DNA from: Victivallis vadensis
GTDB lineage: Bacteria; Verrucomicrobiota; Lentisphaeria; Victivallales; GWF2-50-93
NCBI GenBank assembly: GCA_020718525.1
Contig: DYRX01000038.1
Location: 1-21,017, forward strand
Direction of reading: 5' to 3'
DNA length: 21,017 nt
Shown here piece after piece: positions 1-9,300 of this stretch. How positions within the stretch are numbered: the first letter of the stretch is position 1; the number at the start of each line of letters is the position of its first letter. Below the pieces are notes generated by a model that saw only the letters and a program-made list of their open reading frames with translations, did no database searches and was not told where the DNA came from. Both the position numbers and the translations under genes were made by a program.

Positions 1-46
1 GATCAGTGAGGGATATTCTTCCTTTTCCCCTGAGATAAAAAGGGGA

Positions 47-96
47 GCCGCCGGCAGGGAAAGCCCAAGCGAAGCAGGGCTTTCCGGCAAGGCGGC
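47..96. repeat. Long intergenic hairpin
   Basis: GCCGCC at 47-52 pairs with GGCGGC at 91-96, and GGAAAGCCC at 58-66 pairs with GGGCTTTCC at 77-85 around a 10-base loop. The two stems are separated by a short internal loop. It is the first of a series of palindromes in this gene-free stretch. It has no T-run next to it, so it looks more like a REP-type repeat or a structured RNA 3' end than a terminator. Other copies in the genome cannot be seen from this window. Confidence 0.5.
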
Positions 97-133
97 GCAA
101 GAGGGGGTTCGGGGTAATTTCTCCCGATAGACC

Positions 134-170
134 GCCGCAAAGCGGCCGATTTTTTATTCGCAAAGCGAAT
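134..170. repeat. Two adjacent small hairpins with AAA loops
   Basis: GCCGC-AAA-GCGGC occupies 134-146 and ATTCGC-AAA-GCGAAT occupies 156-170, with a T-rich spacer (TTTTTT at 150-155) between them. The first hairpin followed by six T could act as a weak plus-strand terminator. Both share the pattern stem-GC-AAA-GC-stem, which suggests two copies of one small palindrome type. Confidence 0.45.
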
Positions 171-174
171 CCTT

Positions 175-209
175 GGAGTGCGGGCGTGTGAGCGCCGCTT
201 TGAGACTCC
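175..209. repeat. Bipartite palindrome (GGAGT...ACTCC)
   Basis: GGAGT at 175-179 pairs with ACTCC at 205-209. Inside it GCG-G-GCG (180-186) pairs with CGCCGC (193-198), with one bulged G and a 6-base loop. In style it resembles intergenic palindromes starting GGAGTGCGG that I associate with Verrucomicrobiota/Lentisphaerota genomes; that association is from memory and unchecked. Confidence 0.4.
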
Positions 210-214
210 GGATT

Positions 215-248
215 AAAAAGCGCGGCTGACACCGCGCTCCTTTTTTTT
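215..248. terminator. Bidirectional terminator-like hairpin
   Basis: AGCGCGG (219-225) and CCGCGCT (232-238) form a 7-bp GC-rich stem with a 6-base loop. On the plus strand it is followed by CC and eight T (241-248). On the minus strand the flanking A-run (215-218) reads as a T-run, so it could stop transcription in both directions. It lies about 340 bp downstream of the recD stop codon and is the best candidate for ending the recCBD transcript. It could also simply be one more member of the surrounding palindrome family. Confidence 0.55.
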
Positions 249-257
249 GCTTTCACC

Positions 258-316
258 TGGGAACACCGAGCACCAGCTCGGTATCTGAGAGTGCCGACAG
301 GATGTCGGCGTTCCCA
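258..316. repeat. 59-bp three-way-junction palindromic element
   Basis: An outer inverted repeat TGGGAAC (258-264) / GTTCCCA (310-316) encloses two separate hairpins. The first is ACCGAGC (265-271) with GCTCGGT (276-282) and a 4-base loop. The second is GCCGACA (293-299) with TGTCGGC (303-309) and a 3-base loop. All three stems are 7 bp with no mismatch, so either strand would fold as a Y or cloverleaf. This is the most perfectly structured intergenic element in the window and looks like a small mobile or REP/REPIN-type unit. It contains no gene. Confidence 0.65.
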
Positions 317-590
317 TCAGAAAAAACCGCTGTGTTGCTGTTCCGCCTGTCAAATTTTTCTGCGTTGGTGTTCAGCCTTCTGCCTGTGCGAGCACACAGA
401 CAGGTCGGTATCGGGGTCGGAATCGGGATCGAATATTATTCCCATGCATCGCTTCCGATAGCGATCCCGATTGAAACAAATCCAACATGTGTATTTTCCA
501 CATGATTATAATTTTCCCCATACGGCTCAGGATGTCTGAAGGTATCGAGGGCTGAAATTTGATTGTGGGAGCTTCAACAAATTTTGCAAT
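317..590. other. Remainder of left gene-free stretch
   Basis: Apart from the TCGG-rich repeat and the CATGTG hairpin (486-504), nothing coding or RNA-like is supported between the Y-shaped element and the recD stop. A short open frame on the plus strand at 302-505 is built from the repeats and has no protein-like character. The sequence from 505 to 590 is AT-rich and unremarkable. It would be the 3' untranslated part of the recD message. Confidence 0.5.
401..472. repeat. TCGG-rich degenerate repeat with an inverted repeat
   Basis: From about 401 to 431 the sequence is a run of short units of the type GGTATC / GGGGTC / GGAATC / GGGATC, each about 6 bp. The last part, AATCGGGATCG (421-431), is repeated in inverse orientation as CGATCCCGATT (462-472), giving an 11-bp stem around a 30-base loop. 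A second small hairpin, CATGTG/CACATG, follows at 486-504. No protein is supported here. Confidence 0.5.
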
Positions 591-2600
591 TTATCGCGAG
601 AGATTCTCTGCATCTGGCGTGAAAAATGTCTTATTTTTTATTAAAAGATCCTGAAGCCCGGAGCTTCTTTCCATCTGAGATTTGACGGCCAGAGAAAAAA
701 CTTCGTCCCTGATCATAAGATTGACCTCCTCCATTGCCCTGGTTATTGCGGTATAAATGAGCTCTCTGGAGAGTATAGGATTGTGCTTGTCAGGAAGAAC
801 AACGAGCACTCGCTTGAAGCCGGATCCCTGCGCCTTGTGCACCGTCATCGCGTAGGCAAGCTCGTGTTCCGGAAGGCGCGATATAGGGAAGGAATTGAAT
901 TCACCTGCTTGATCCGATTTTGGAAAGTATGCGCGCAGTTCGCCTTCCGACGAATTTGAATCATCCCGCCAGACAAGCCCCGTGTCGCCGTTGTAAAGTT
1001 TCAGTGCATAGTCGTTTTCAGTTATTAGAATTGGAGATCCCTTGCAATGTATTGTGCGCCCTGCCGAATTAGCCCCGTCAAATTCGGAGAGGATTTCCAT
1101 TATCAGAAAATTAATGCGCTCCATCCCGAAAGGTCCCTTGCGGTTCGAGCAAAGCACCCTGAATTCATTGAAAATATCGAATGCTTCTCTGATGTCTTTC
1201 GCATGATGAAAGGAAGAATAGCTGGATTTTTCAACTATCTTCTTCAGAATCTTTTTAAGATCCCTTTTGTCGGGAAGAGGAATTTTGCAGATGTGGTGCA
1301 TCTCAGTCGTTCCGATTTCCTGGCAGTCCTGGAATTCCGGATGCAATGGAAGAGCAGAAAGGGCGTTCTCCGCATCGCCTTCGTTGACGAAGCGGCTGAC
1401 GTCCGCGATTTTCTCTTTTCCCTCCCCTTTGAAGCGGTGATTGATCTCAAGGGAGACTGCAAGATCGGAGAGTCCGCTTGCCTGGCAGGAAGGAGCAGGT
1501 CTTGGCGCAGAAGGTGCGAATTTCGCAAATTCCCCTACGAATTCCGCCGAAAAGGAGTTGATCCTGACGGCGGCGCATATGTCTGCAAGAATGGCGCCAG
1601 ACTCGACGGAGGCGAGCTGGTTCTGGTCGCCGAGCAGGACCAGCCTGGCTTCGGGTTTCAAGGCGCTTATCAATTTCGCCATTAGCGGCAGGGAGACCAT
1701 GGAGGATTCATCCACAATGAGAACGTCAGCGCTCAGCGGATTTTTCGTGTTGTGCCTGAAATATGGCGAATTTGGGATGTAGCCAAGCAGTCTGTGTATT
1801 GTTTTGGCTTCGATCTCGCCGGTCTGGCGGACGGCGGGAAGCAGGCTTCCGGATATGGATTCCTGTATCCTCACTGCCGCCTTTCCAGTTGGAGCGCAGA
1901 CGGCTATCTCGATGTTTTTTCCGCATGATCTAGCTTCTTTCAAAAGGACAGAGACAAGCGCGGCGGCTATTGTAGTTTTGCCAGTTCCTGGTCCGCCTGA
2001 GATCACGGAAAACCTGTTTCTGAGAGCGATAAAGACAGCAAGGATCTGCCATTGGTCAATTTTCCAAGATCTGTCTCTTTCAGTTCTCCATGTTGAATAT
2101 TCATCAATGAGGCGTCCCAATTTTTCCGGACAGTCAATCCCCTTGAAGGCGGCTTTTGCAACGATTGCCTTGGCGAGCCTTCGCTCATAGTCCCAATAGC
2201 GGTAGATGTAGAGCCGATTTGAAGAGTCTATGACCAATGGAGTTCTTTTTTCGTCCTGCGCATCGGCGGGGCCCGCGATGCGTGAGCGCAAAAGCTCTTC
2301 CCTCCACGCATCCGCATCCTTTGGCAATAATATATTTTCCAGCTCCAGCCTGTTTTTATCGTCAATGTCTCCAAGACATTGAGAAAGATTTTTTCCGGCG
2401 TGCTTCGTCAAATCTATGCATATATGCCTTCCATCAAGGGTTATCTTGCTGGCGAGCATTGACGACAGGTAAAGAGTTTCCGTGGCGGCATTGCCAGCAA
2501 TATTGCATAGCAAATCTGCGAATTGGAAGTCAATAGCATTGAATTCGCCATTCCCTTTCAGACCCAATATCTTAGCTTTCATGATATCTGCCCTGCTCAT
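591..2600 (-). CDS. recD: RecD, exonuclease V (RecBCD) alpha subunit, 5'-3' helicase
   Basis: This is a superfamily 1B helicase of 669 residues (E. coli RecD is 608). It is the fast 5'-3' motor of RecBCD, acting on double-strand ends. Seen: Walker A GGPGTGKTT (202-210), Walker B VDESSM (296-301), motif III GDQNQL (324-329), INHRF (386-390), VHKAQGS (587-593) and motif VI TAITRA (617-622). The N-terminal region (residues about 7-170) matches the RecB-binding part of RecD (IDFQFAD). A linker at residues about 348-382, rich in A, P and S, sits between motifs III and IV and holds a copy of the TGCGAATTTCGCA palindrome (encoding AKFA). The gene starts 6 nt after the recB stop. The ATG at 2600 is taken as the start; an internal ATG (codon 7, MKAKILGLKG) aligns better with E. 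coli RecD and is a real alternative. Identity is very secure. Confidence 0.95.
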   Translation of the reverse strand: MSRADIMKAKILGLKGNGEFNAIDFQFADLLCNIAGNAATETLYLSSMLASKITLDGRHICIDLTKHAGKNLSQCLGDIDDKNRLELENILLPKDADAWREELLRSRIAGPADAQDEKRTPLVIDSSNRLYIYRYWDYERRLAKAIVAKAAFKGIDCPEKLGRLIDEYSTWRTERDRSWKIDQWQILAVFIALRNRFSVISGGPGTGKTTIAAALVSVLLKEARSCGKNIEIAVCAPTGKAAVRIQESISGSLLPAVRQTGEIEAKTIHRLLGYIPNSPYFRHNTKNPLSADVLIVDESSMVSLPLMAKLISALKPEARLVLLGDQNQLASVESGAILADICAAVRINSFSAEFVGEFAKFAPSAPRPAPSCQASGLSDLAVSLEINHRFKGEGKEKIADVSRFVNEGDAENALSALPLHPEFQDCQEIGTTEMHHICKIPLPDKRDLKKILKKIVEKSSYSSFHHAKDIREAFDIFNEFRVLCSNRKGPFGMERINFLIMEILSEFDGANSAGRTIHCKGSPILITENDYALKLYNGDTGLVWRDDSNSSEGELRAYFPKSDQAGEFNSFPISRLPEHELAYAMTVHKAQGSGFKRVLVVLPDKHNPILSRELIYTAITRAMEEVNLMIRDEVFSLAVKSQMERSSGLQDLLIKNKTFFTPDAENLSR
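1515..1527. repeat. TGCGAA[A/T]TTCGCA palindrome, copy in recD
   Basis: Exact 13-bp copy (TGCGAATTTCGCA on the plus strand). On the coding strand it reads GCG AAA TTC GCA (Ala-Lys-Phe-Ala) inside the variable linker of RecD. Confidence 0.7.
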
Positions 2601-2606
2601 GAATTT

Positions 2607-5600
2607 TCACAATGCCTCCATCAGTCTTCTGTCTGGCCTGTCAAAAAAGACTCCATCTATGTCTCCTCCCTGAGTTCTTCCAGCAAATCCCCTTAGAAAA
2701 AGATACACAAGCCCGCCGAAATTGGCGGAATAGTCATAATTGCTCACATATTTTGTCAATAACTTGTCAAGCGCTTTGGCATATATTCCGCACTGCAGAA
2801 TGTAGTGCTCTGAGATCATCTTGCTTGTCACGCTATCGGATGAATAAGACTCCTCGTCGTTCTCGAATATGAGGTTTGTCTTCCAGTCAAGCACGTAATA
2901 TTTGTCGCCCGATTTGAAGACAAGATCAAGCTTTCCATTTATGAATCCGGAGATTGGCGCAAAGTTGCAGTTTCTCCTCAGATGCTGAGGATAGTTTTCC
3001 CGGACTTGAGGATGAGAGGCATATTTTCCGAAGGCGCTTGCCATTTTATCGAGATCACTTCTCTCGACAGGATAGTGGAATTCCATTTCAGATACTTTGT
3101 CGCAGGCTCCAATCTTTTCTAGCCTTATCCGTTCGCCGCCAAGAAGAAGCTCTTTTGAGAGGGATTTCCTGATCATTGAAACGGCAGGCTCCAGCAGATG
3201 CTCGAATATTCCATTTCTGTGAAAATAAGATTTCAGAACTGGCAGAATTTTCTCCATTATTGCATTGTCGTCTGATCTGAAGTCTATGATTTCGAACATT
3301 TTATGCACACAGTTTCCAAGATCTGCCGCGCTTGAGCCTTCCGGAATCAGCTCCCAGAATGTTTTGTTGCTTGACTGCGTGGCGTCGGATCTTTCGGCAG
3401 ATGGCTTCGCAGAGAAATCGTCGTCTTCTAGCCTGTTCTGGTAGTCCAGCTCGTGCGCGGATCTTGTCAGAGACGAGAAGCTTGAAATCTTCCAGGAGGA
3501 GTCTATTGAGCCCTTGAAGACTCTCTCGGAGGGATCGAGGCTGACATTTTCTGGAACATAGGAATATGTCAAATTCGGATCTGGCTCCGGGTAGTTCACT
3601 TTGAACTTCAGATTTTTTTCGATCCGCTCCACTAGTTCGGTGCTCGTCCGTCTCCTGGGATTGATATTGTCAATTTCTGCGAGATAGTTGTCCAGCTCCG
3701 AAATCTCTCCGGCATTTCCGGATGGAGATGGACTGCAGAAGAGGTAGCCGAGAGCGGTGTGGTCAATGTTCCTGATCTTTCCGCCATAGACATAGACGCG
3801 GTTTCTCGCCCTGGTAAGCGCGACGTAGAAGAGGCGCATCATTTCTGAAAGGTCTTCGCGTTTCAGCCTCTTGTATTTCTCGCCGGTCTCATCGGCGTTG
3901 AAGTGCATGAATCGCTCGGATTTATCGTCGTGATAGACGAAGTCTTCATCCGGCTTGAAATTCTTTGATCTCGGCTTGCTCCTCTTGCTGGTTCTGTGCG
4001 CGACAAATGGGCAGAAGACGATCGGGAATTCCAAGCCTTTGCTCTTGTGCACCGTCATTATCTTGACGGCTTCGTCGTCTCGTTCGAGGCGCATTAGAAA
4101 CGCATCGTTCCCTTCATCCGGATCGGAGCGCTGTTCGGAGAGCCAGTTCAGAAGCCCCTGCATTCCGAGCTTGAGGGAGACTTCAGCGTCATGCAGAAGC
4201 TCTGCGATGTGAAGAATGTTTGTAAGCGTCCTCTCGCCGCTGGAATAATTCAAAATGCGCCTGCGGACATTGCATGCGTCCGGAAAGAGACTTCTTTCGT
4301 TCAGGAATGCTCGGAACATGCGCATGAATGAATGGGTTTTCCACATGTGGTTGTATTCCTGAAATCTTCGGCTCCAGGCTTCATACAGTCTTTTAAGCTC
4401 CGGATCTGAATTGTCCGGGCACAGGCATTTTGCGCCGACTTCGAAGAGACGCGAGCCGAGCGCCGCCGAAAGGAGTCCTGAATTTGCAGGATCGGCAGAG
4501 GCGCGCAGAAATATTTCCATAAGCCAGGCTTCCTCCGTGTCGAAAACTGAGCCTGTATTTTGAAGGACTGCGGGAATATGATCCCTTTCAAGAGCCGTCT
4601 TTATCAGCGACGCCTCCTTGTTTGATCTTGTGAGCACGGCAAAGTCGGAGGGGCTGATATTTTCGCGATTGCCGCCATCTGTCAGAAAATACGCCTTGCC
4701 GTCCTTCGAGAGGCAGATAAGCCGTGCAATTTCGGCTGATACCGAGCGGCAGACATCTTTCCTGGAATCTTCCAGCCCAATCTCCTCAGAAAGGCTTTTC
4801 CAGCAGATTTTGACTGCGTCCGAATCCTCGCCCTCAATGACGAGCCTCCGCCTGTTTCCCTTGCTGTCCGGACTTGCTTCGACCCTGCAATAATTCATCT
4901 CGCCAAGAAGGAACGGATTGAATTCCGGCATATCGTCGCGCATAAAAAGGGAGTTGAGATTTTCTACGAGCCGGCTTTCCGATCTGAAGTTTGTATCGAG
5001 CATATTTTTTGAAGTGACGCCTTTTGTTGCTTTGAAATATGTAAACACATCGGCGCTCCTGAAGGAATAAATCGCCTGCTTGGGATCTCCTATGAAAAAG
5101 ATTGGAGAGGCAGTTTCGCTTGAATGCGCGTGGGCGGCGACGAAGACTTTTTCAAAAATCTCATATTGGACAGGATCCGTGTCCTGAAATTCGTCAATCA
5201 GAACGGCTCCGTATTTTTCACGTATGATCTTCACTAGAGCTGGACTGCGGGAGACAGCGTCCCTGAGAAGCATGAGGAGATCGTCGAATGTCTGGACATT
5301 TTCTGACCTTTTTCTGAGTGGAAGCTCCGATCTGATCTCCTCATAAAGGGCGGATTTGATATCGAGCGCAAGCGACGGAAGCGCTGTGTTCAGTTTTTCG
5401 CAGGTCTGGAAAAATTTGTGAGAGGGTACGCTGAAATCATTGCTGGTCGCTTTTTTTGTTCTTACTTCCTTCAGAGAGCTTTCGGAAAACATAAGGATAT
5501 TTTTAATGTCCTGACTTGAAACACCGGATCCGCAATTGAGCACCAAGGAGTCCAGCGAGGCGGCTATTGCCTCCAGATTGTCTTCGCGGAAATTGTCCTT

Positions 5601-6344
5601 GGACTGGCTTATCATCTTTGCATCGGCACAGTTTTTTATGATCTCGACAATTCTGGATCCGTCGCTTTTCCATATCGAGACGATGTCTTTGAAAATGGAT
5701 TCCACCGAGGTCAAGATCTTCTCATTGGAAATTCTGTCAGGCATTATTCCCGGCTTCATCAGTTCGTTTGAAATGTCTGACAGCTTCTCCATGTTGATGC
5801 CAAGCATTTCGACTGCGGCGGCAAGGAGGGGAGATTTGAGATAGAATGTCTTGCGCCAGAAATCCTCAAGAACTGACTTTGTGAGACGGGTCTGGTCGCT
5901 GAGCAGTTCGGTGTCGAAGGCTATTCCTGATTCAAAGGAGCAGTCGTTGAGCATCCTCCTGCAGAAACCGTGTATCGTATGTATGGAAGCCATGTCGAAG
6001 TTCAAGATGGCAACTCTGAGCTTTGAATGCGCATCCTGGGCAGTTTCATCATTATCCTTGAATTCCTTCAGGTACTCTCTGGTCCCTGGATCGTCAATGT
6101 CCTTCGGATTGTCTGCGTCAAAGAAATACATTGCGGACGAGAGCTCCGAACGGATTTTCTCCCTGAGCTCTGCAGTCGCGGCTTCGGTGAATGTCACGGC
6201 AAGAATTTTCTCGATCGGCATGTTTTTTTCAAGTACAAGCCTGAGCACAATCTTCTGAATGCAGAATGTCTTGCCGGTGCCAGCGCTGGCTTCGATGAGA
6301 TTCACGCCTTGAAGCGGATATGACATGACTATGAATTTGGACAT
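2607..6344 (-). CDS. recB: RecB, exonuclease V beta subunit, 3'-5' helicase and nuclease
   Basis: 1245 residues (E. coli RecB is 1180). RecB is the 3'-5' helicase of RecBCD and carries its only nuclease domain. Helicase motifs seen: Walker A EASAGTGKT (18-26), motif Ia HTIHGFCRRM, motif II LIDEFQDTDPVQ, motif III GDPKQAIYSFRSADVFTY, VHKSKGLEFP, and motif VI VALTRARNRVYVY. The C-terminal nuclease domain has an upstream histidine in GNCVHKMFE, Asp1140 in GKLDLVF, Asp1153-x-Lys1155 in LDWKTN, and the late QCGIYAKAL segment. The 13-residue spacing of the two aspartates and the D-x-K equal E. coli D1067, D1080 and K1082, so the nuclease should be active. The ATG follows the recC TAA directly (TAAATG), which implies translational coupling. 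No frameshift or lost motif was seen. Confidence 0.96.
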   Translation of the reverse strand: MSKFIVMSYPLQGVNLIEASAGTGKTFCIQKIVLRLVLEKNMPIEKILAVTFTEAATAELREKIRSELSSAMYFFDADNPKDIDDPGTREYLKEFKDNDETAQDAHSKLRVAILNFDMASIHTIHGFCRRMLNDCSFESGIAFDTELLSDQTRLTKSVLEDFWRKTFYLKSPLLAAAVEMLGINMEKLSDISNELMKPGIMPDRISNEKILTSVESIFKDIVSIWKSDGSRIVEIIKNCADAKMISQSKDNFREDNLEAIAASLDSLVLNCGSGVSSQDIKNILMFSESSLKEVRTKKATSNDFSVPSHKFFQTCEKLNTALPSLALDIKSALYEEIRSELPLRKRSENVQTFDDLLMLLRDAVSRSPALVKIIREKYGAVLIDEFQDTDPVQYEIFEKVFVAAHAHSSETASPIFFIGDPKQAIYSFRSADVFTYFKATKGVTSKNMLDTNFRSESRLVENLNSLFMRDDMPEFNPFLLGEMNYCRVEASPDSKGNRRRLVIEGEDSDAVKICWKSLSEEIGLEDSRKDVCRSVSAEIARLICLSKDGKAYFLTDGGNRENISPSDFAVLTRSNKEASLIKTALERDHIPAVLQNTGSVFDTEEAWLMEIFLRASADPANSGLLSAALGSRLFEVGAKCLCPDNSDPELKRLYEAWSRRFQEYNHMWKTHSFMRMFRAFLNERSLFPDACNVRRRILNYSSGERTLTNILHIAELLHDAEVSLKLGMQGLLNWLSEQRSDPDEGNDAFLMRLERDDEAVKIMTVHKSKGLEFPIVFCPFVAHRTSKRSKPRSKNFKPDEDFVYHDDKSERFMHFNADETGEKYKRLKREDLSEMMRLFYVALTRARNRVYVYGGKIRNIDHTALGYLFCSPSPSGNAGEISELDNYLAEIDNINPRRRTSTELVERIEKNLKFKVNYPEPDPNLTYSYVPENVSLDPSERVFKGSIDSSWKISSFSSLTRSAHELDYQNRLEDDDFSAKPSAERSDATQSSNKTFWELIPEGSSAADLGNCVHKMFEIIDFRSDDNAIMEKILPVLKSYFHRNGIFEHLLEPAVSMIRKSLSKELLLGGERIRLEKIGACDKVSEMEFHYPVERSDLDKMASAFGKYASHPQVRENYPQHLRRNCNFAPISGFINGKLDLVFKSGDKYYVLDWKTNLIFENDEESYSSDSVTSKMISEHYILQCGIYAKALDKLLTKYVSNYDYSANFGGLVYLFLRGFAGRTQGGDIDGVFFDRPDRRLMEAL

Positions 6345-9300
6345 TTACTTTTGTTCCTTCCGCCCCTTCGATTTTTTCTTATCGCTGGCCGGAGCTTCGT
6401 CAGAAGAGGACTCTTTGGATTTCTTGAAAGCATTTTCCAAAGGAAGAAGCAGGGTCTTTGCGCGCTCCATGAAATCGTTGCGGTGTTCGCGGAACTCTTC
6501 CGCTTTGAAGAAGGATTCCGAAAAACAGTATTTTATGTAGCTGTTCTGTGATTCGCTCCATTCGTTGTAGTCATCGGGCTCGAACAGCTTGGCAGCTTTT
6601 TCAAGAGAAAGCTTTTCCACTTCGATACCACTGCAGGCACTTATATATTTTACAAATTCAGCTGACGATTGTGGAAAAAATGGAAGAGGGTATGTCAGCC
6701 CCTCTTTATATATTTCAACAAGCTTGCGCAGTTCGGCAAGAGCCGCTTCCGAATCCATTGCGCTCAAGAATCGAGGTGTTTCGGGGTCATCGAAGATTAA
6801 ATAGCTGACTGCGGCTCTTCCGTCCGCGTTCAAAGCCAGATGGCGAATCCAGCCCTCGAAAAGATGCCTCATTGCCTCCTTGCCGCTGAAAGAGAGCAGT
6901 TGGCGTTTTGCGTTATTTGATTTGTTCTCATACAAGTCGCCAAAACTGCCCGAGAGAACTATTTTCTCCGAGATCTGAATGGAAATATGGAATTTTCCGA
7001 TGCGTCGGCAGTTCAGAGAAAGCGTCTTCAGGCGCTTTGACAACTTTTCTGATTCAGTCAAAATGCCTTTGAATGCGACTGATGCGAAGGGTTCGACGGG
7101 CAATATCCCTTTTGCCTTCGAGTCGCTGAAGAACTGCTTTCCGAAGCCGGGATCCGGCTCGACATCACCGCTTTGCACCGCAATCAGATCTCTGGTCAGA
7201 GCTCGCCTGTCCGCGCCTGCAACTGAGAAAATCTCATTGTCCTTGAATTTACCGTCTCTGTTTTCGTCCAGTCTCAGTTTCAGGCAGTTCTTGAGAAAGT
7301 ATTCTGCCGGATTTTTGAAGAATCTTATCAGCGGATCAATGTCTATACGAGTTATTTCCTCGGGAAATTTTGTCCTCAGCCCGAAGGGCCAGAAGACATG
7401 CGCAGTTTTTTTTCCGCCAGCGCTCAGAAGCTCTTTCGCCGCGTCAAAGTTGTCCTTCGAATAGCTGAATCTTTTCATATCGCTACTGCTGACATAGTTG
7501 CGGTAGCTGAACGCCTGGAGGCTGTGCTCAGTGAAAATGTCATCTTCAGCGCATCCAAATTTTTGGACAAGATAGTCTTTGAGATCGCTGACCAGCACGG
7601 ACGGAGGCAGTGCTTTGTTGTCATCCATGCTAAGTCCTATGTAGCTGACATGCAGTCGTTTGCGTGCCGACATCAGAGATTCCAGGAAGAGATATTTGTC
7701 TTCAAGGCGCAGGTTTCTGTCACATTTTTGGGGAGAGTCCTGAATGATGTCGAATCCGATGCGCAAGGACTGCCTTGGAAAGGCCGTGTCATTCATTCCA
7801 ATCATGCAGACTGCCTCGAAAGGTATTCCGCGCATCGGGAGGATTTCGCAGAATGTAACGCCACAGCGCATGAATCCGCCGACTGCACTTTCCTGTTCGA
7901 ATTTTTCCATGAGACAGGCTCTGACAACTTCGATCGGAACTTTTTCGTCGTAGCCAAAGCTGGTCTCCACGAGAGCGAGCTTCCTGATCTGCTCCTTGAG
8001 GCACTCTAGTTCGTTCTTATTGCCTGCGGCTGGAACAAAGAAGTCGTCAAGGAGAGACTGGAAGAGATCGCTCCACTCGGCGGCTCCGCGCTCCTCTCCA
8101 AGTGATTTCCCGAAGTCAAAGATCATCTCTGCGAAATTCGCAAGCTTCCCGAGAGCGATCGCATTGCCCTCCTCAATTTTGTCGTACGGAAAAATACGGA
8201 GCTCTTTCTGATTCGTCACGTCCGTGTAGGCGTAGCTTTGCGCATTTTCCTCGGTTCCCAGCGCGAAGCCGAGCAAAAGCCTTCTGAGACCATTGCGCCA
8301 GGAGCCTTCCTCGAAAGGGGGAAGATCCCTCGACAGCCTGTCTTCGGCGTCAACGCCCCAGACAACTCTGGCATCGGCAATCCAAGATCTCAGGGATGAT
8401 ATTTCCGATGCGTTCAGCCCAAACTTTTCCCGTACCCCGTCCGTGTCAAGCACATCCATTATGGCGGCGGCGGAGTATCTGTTTCTCTCAGCGTCCAGTA
8501 TTCCGGTGAAAGCCTTGAACACTGGACTCTCTGCGGACATTTTTCTGTCCGCGATCGAATGGGGAATATATTTTTTTACCTCGCCAGGATTTGCCGGATC
8601 TTCCGGCAGATCGAAGACGGCCTTGATGTATGGCGCGTAGAGCGAGATGTCCGGAGTGACAACGGCTATGTCTTTGGGATTGATGCCGTCTTTTTCGATC
8701 AGATCAAGGAGGCAGTCGTAAAGAAGCTCTAGTTCCCTCATCGGATTGTAGCAGGAGTGGAATTGTATGTTGAGACTGGTGGAAGGTGAGACTTTTTCAG
8801 GAGTTTCCAGCGAAACTATGTTGCGCTGGAGAAGAGAGAGCAGATCCGTTCCCTCCGGAGGTTCAAAATATCTTTCCTCAAAATCCCCGAGAATTCCCGT
8901 GATCAGATCTCTGAAATCCATGCCATATTTTCCCATGGAAGCCAGAACAGGATTTGAAATGTCATAGTGCATTTCTTCAATGCTTTTGTCTTTTTTTCTG
9001 CTTCTTGTCAGGGCGTTTTTTTCGGTTTCCAAATCTGGACAGTATTCCCCGCATGGGCTCATGTGGAAAAAGTGGATGTCAATTCTATTGGAGAGGGCCT
9101 TGAAGAGCTTCACGAATATTGGCGGCATGACAGAAATGCCAAAGACGAAAATTCTGCCTGGGAGCTCCGGAAAAGACAGTTTTTCAGAACAGCTCCCATT
9201 TTCGTCAAGCGTCGAGATGAAATCAAGAAAAAGCTTGGGAGGAATGAGCTCTTCCGCTTCCTCTGATATTTTTTCAAAGAGGATTTTCTGCCACTCGATC

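Noticed and set aside
486..504. CATGTG/CACATG hairpin as terminator of recD
   Set aside because: The stem is only 6 bp and AT-containing, with no T-run directly after it on the minus strand; the hairpin at 215-248 is a far better candidate.
302..505. Plus-strand open frame of 67 codons left of recD
   Set aside because: It is made of the Y-shaped element and the TCGG repeat run, has no ribosome site and no protein-like composition.
1047..1685. Plus-strand open frame of 212 codons opposite recD
   Set aside because: It is antisense to well-conserved RecD helicase motifs and has no domain or ribosome site of its own.
8770..8790. Possible E. coli-type Chi site (GCTGGTGG)
   Set aside because: Only 7-of-8 matches such as ACTGGTGG were noticed, no exact copy in my reading, and Chi differs between lineages, so this means nothing here.
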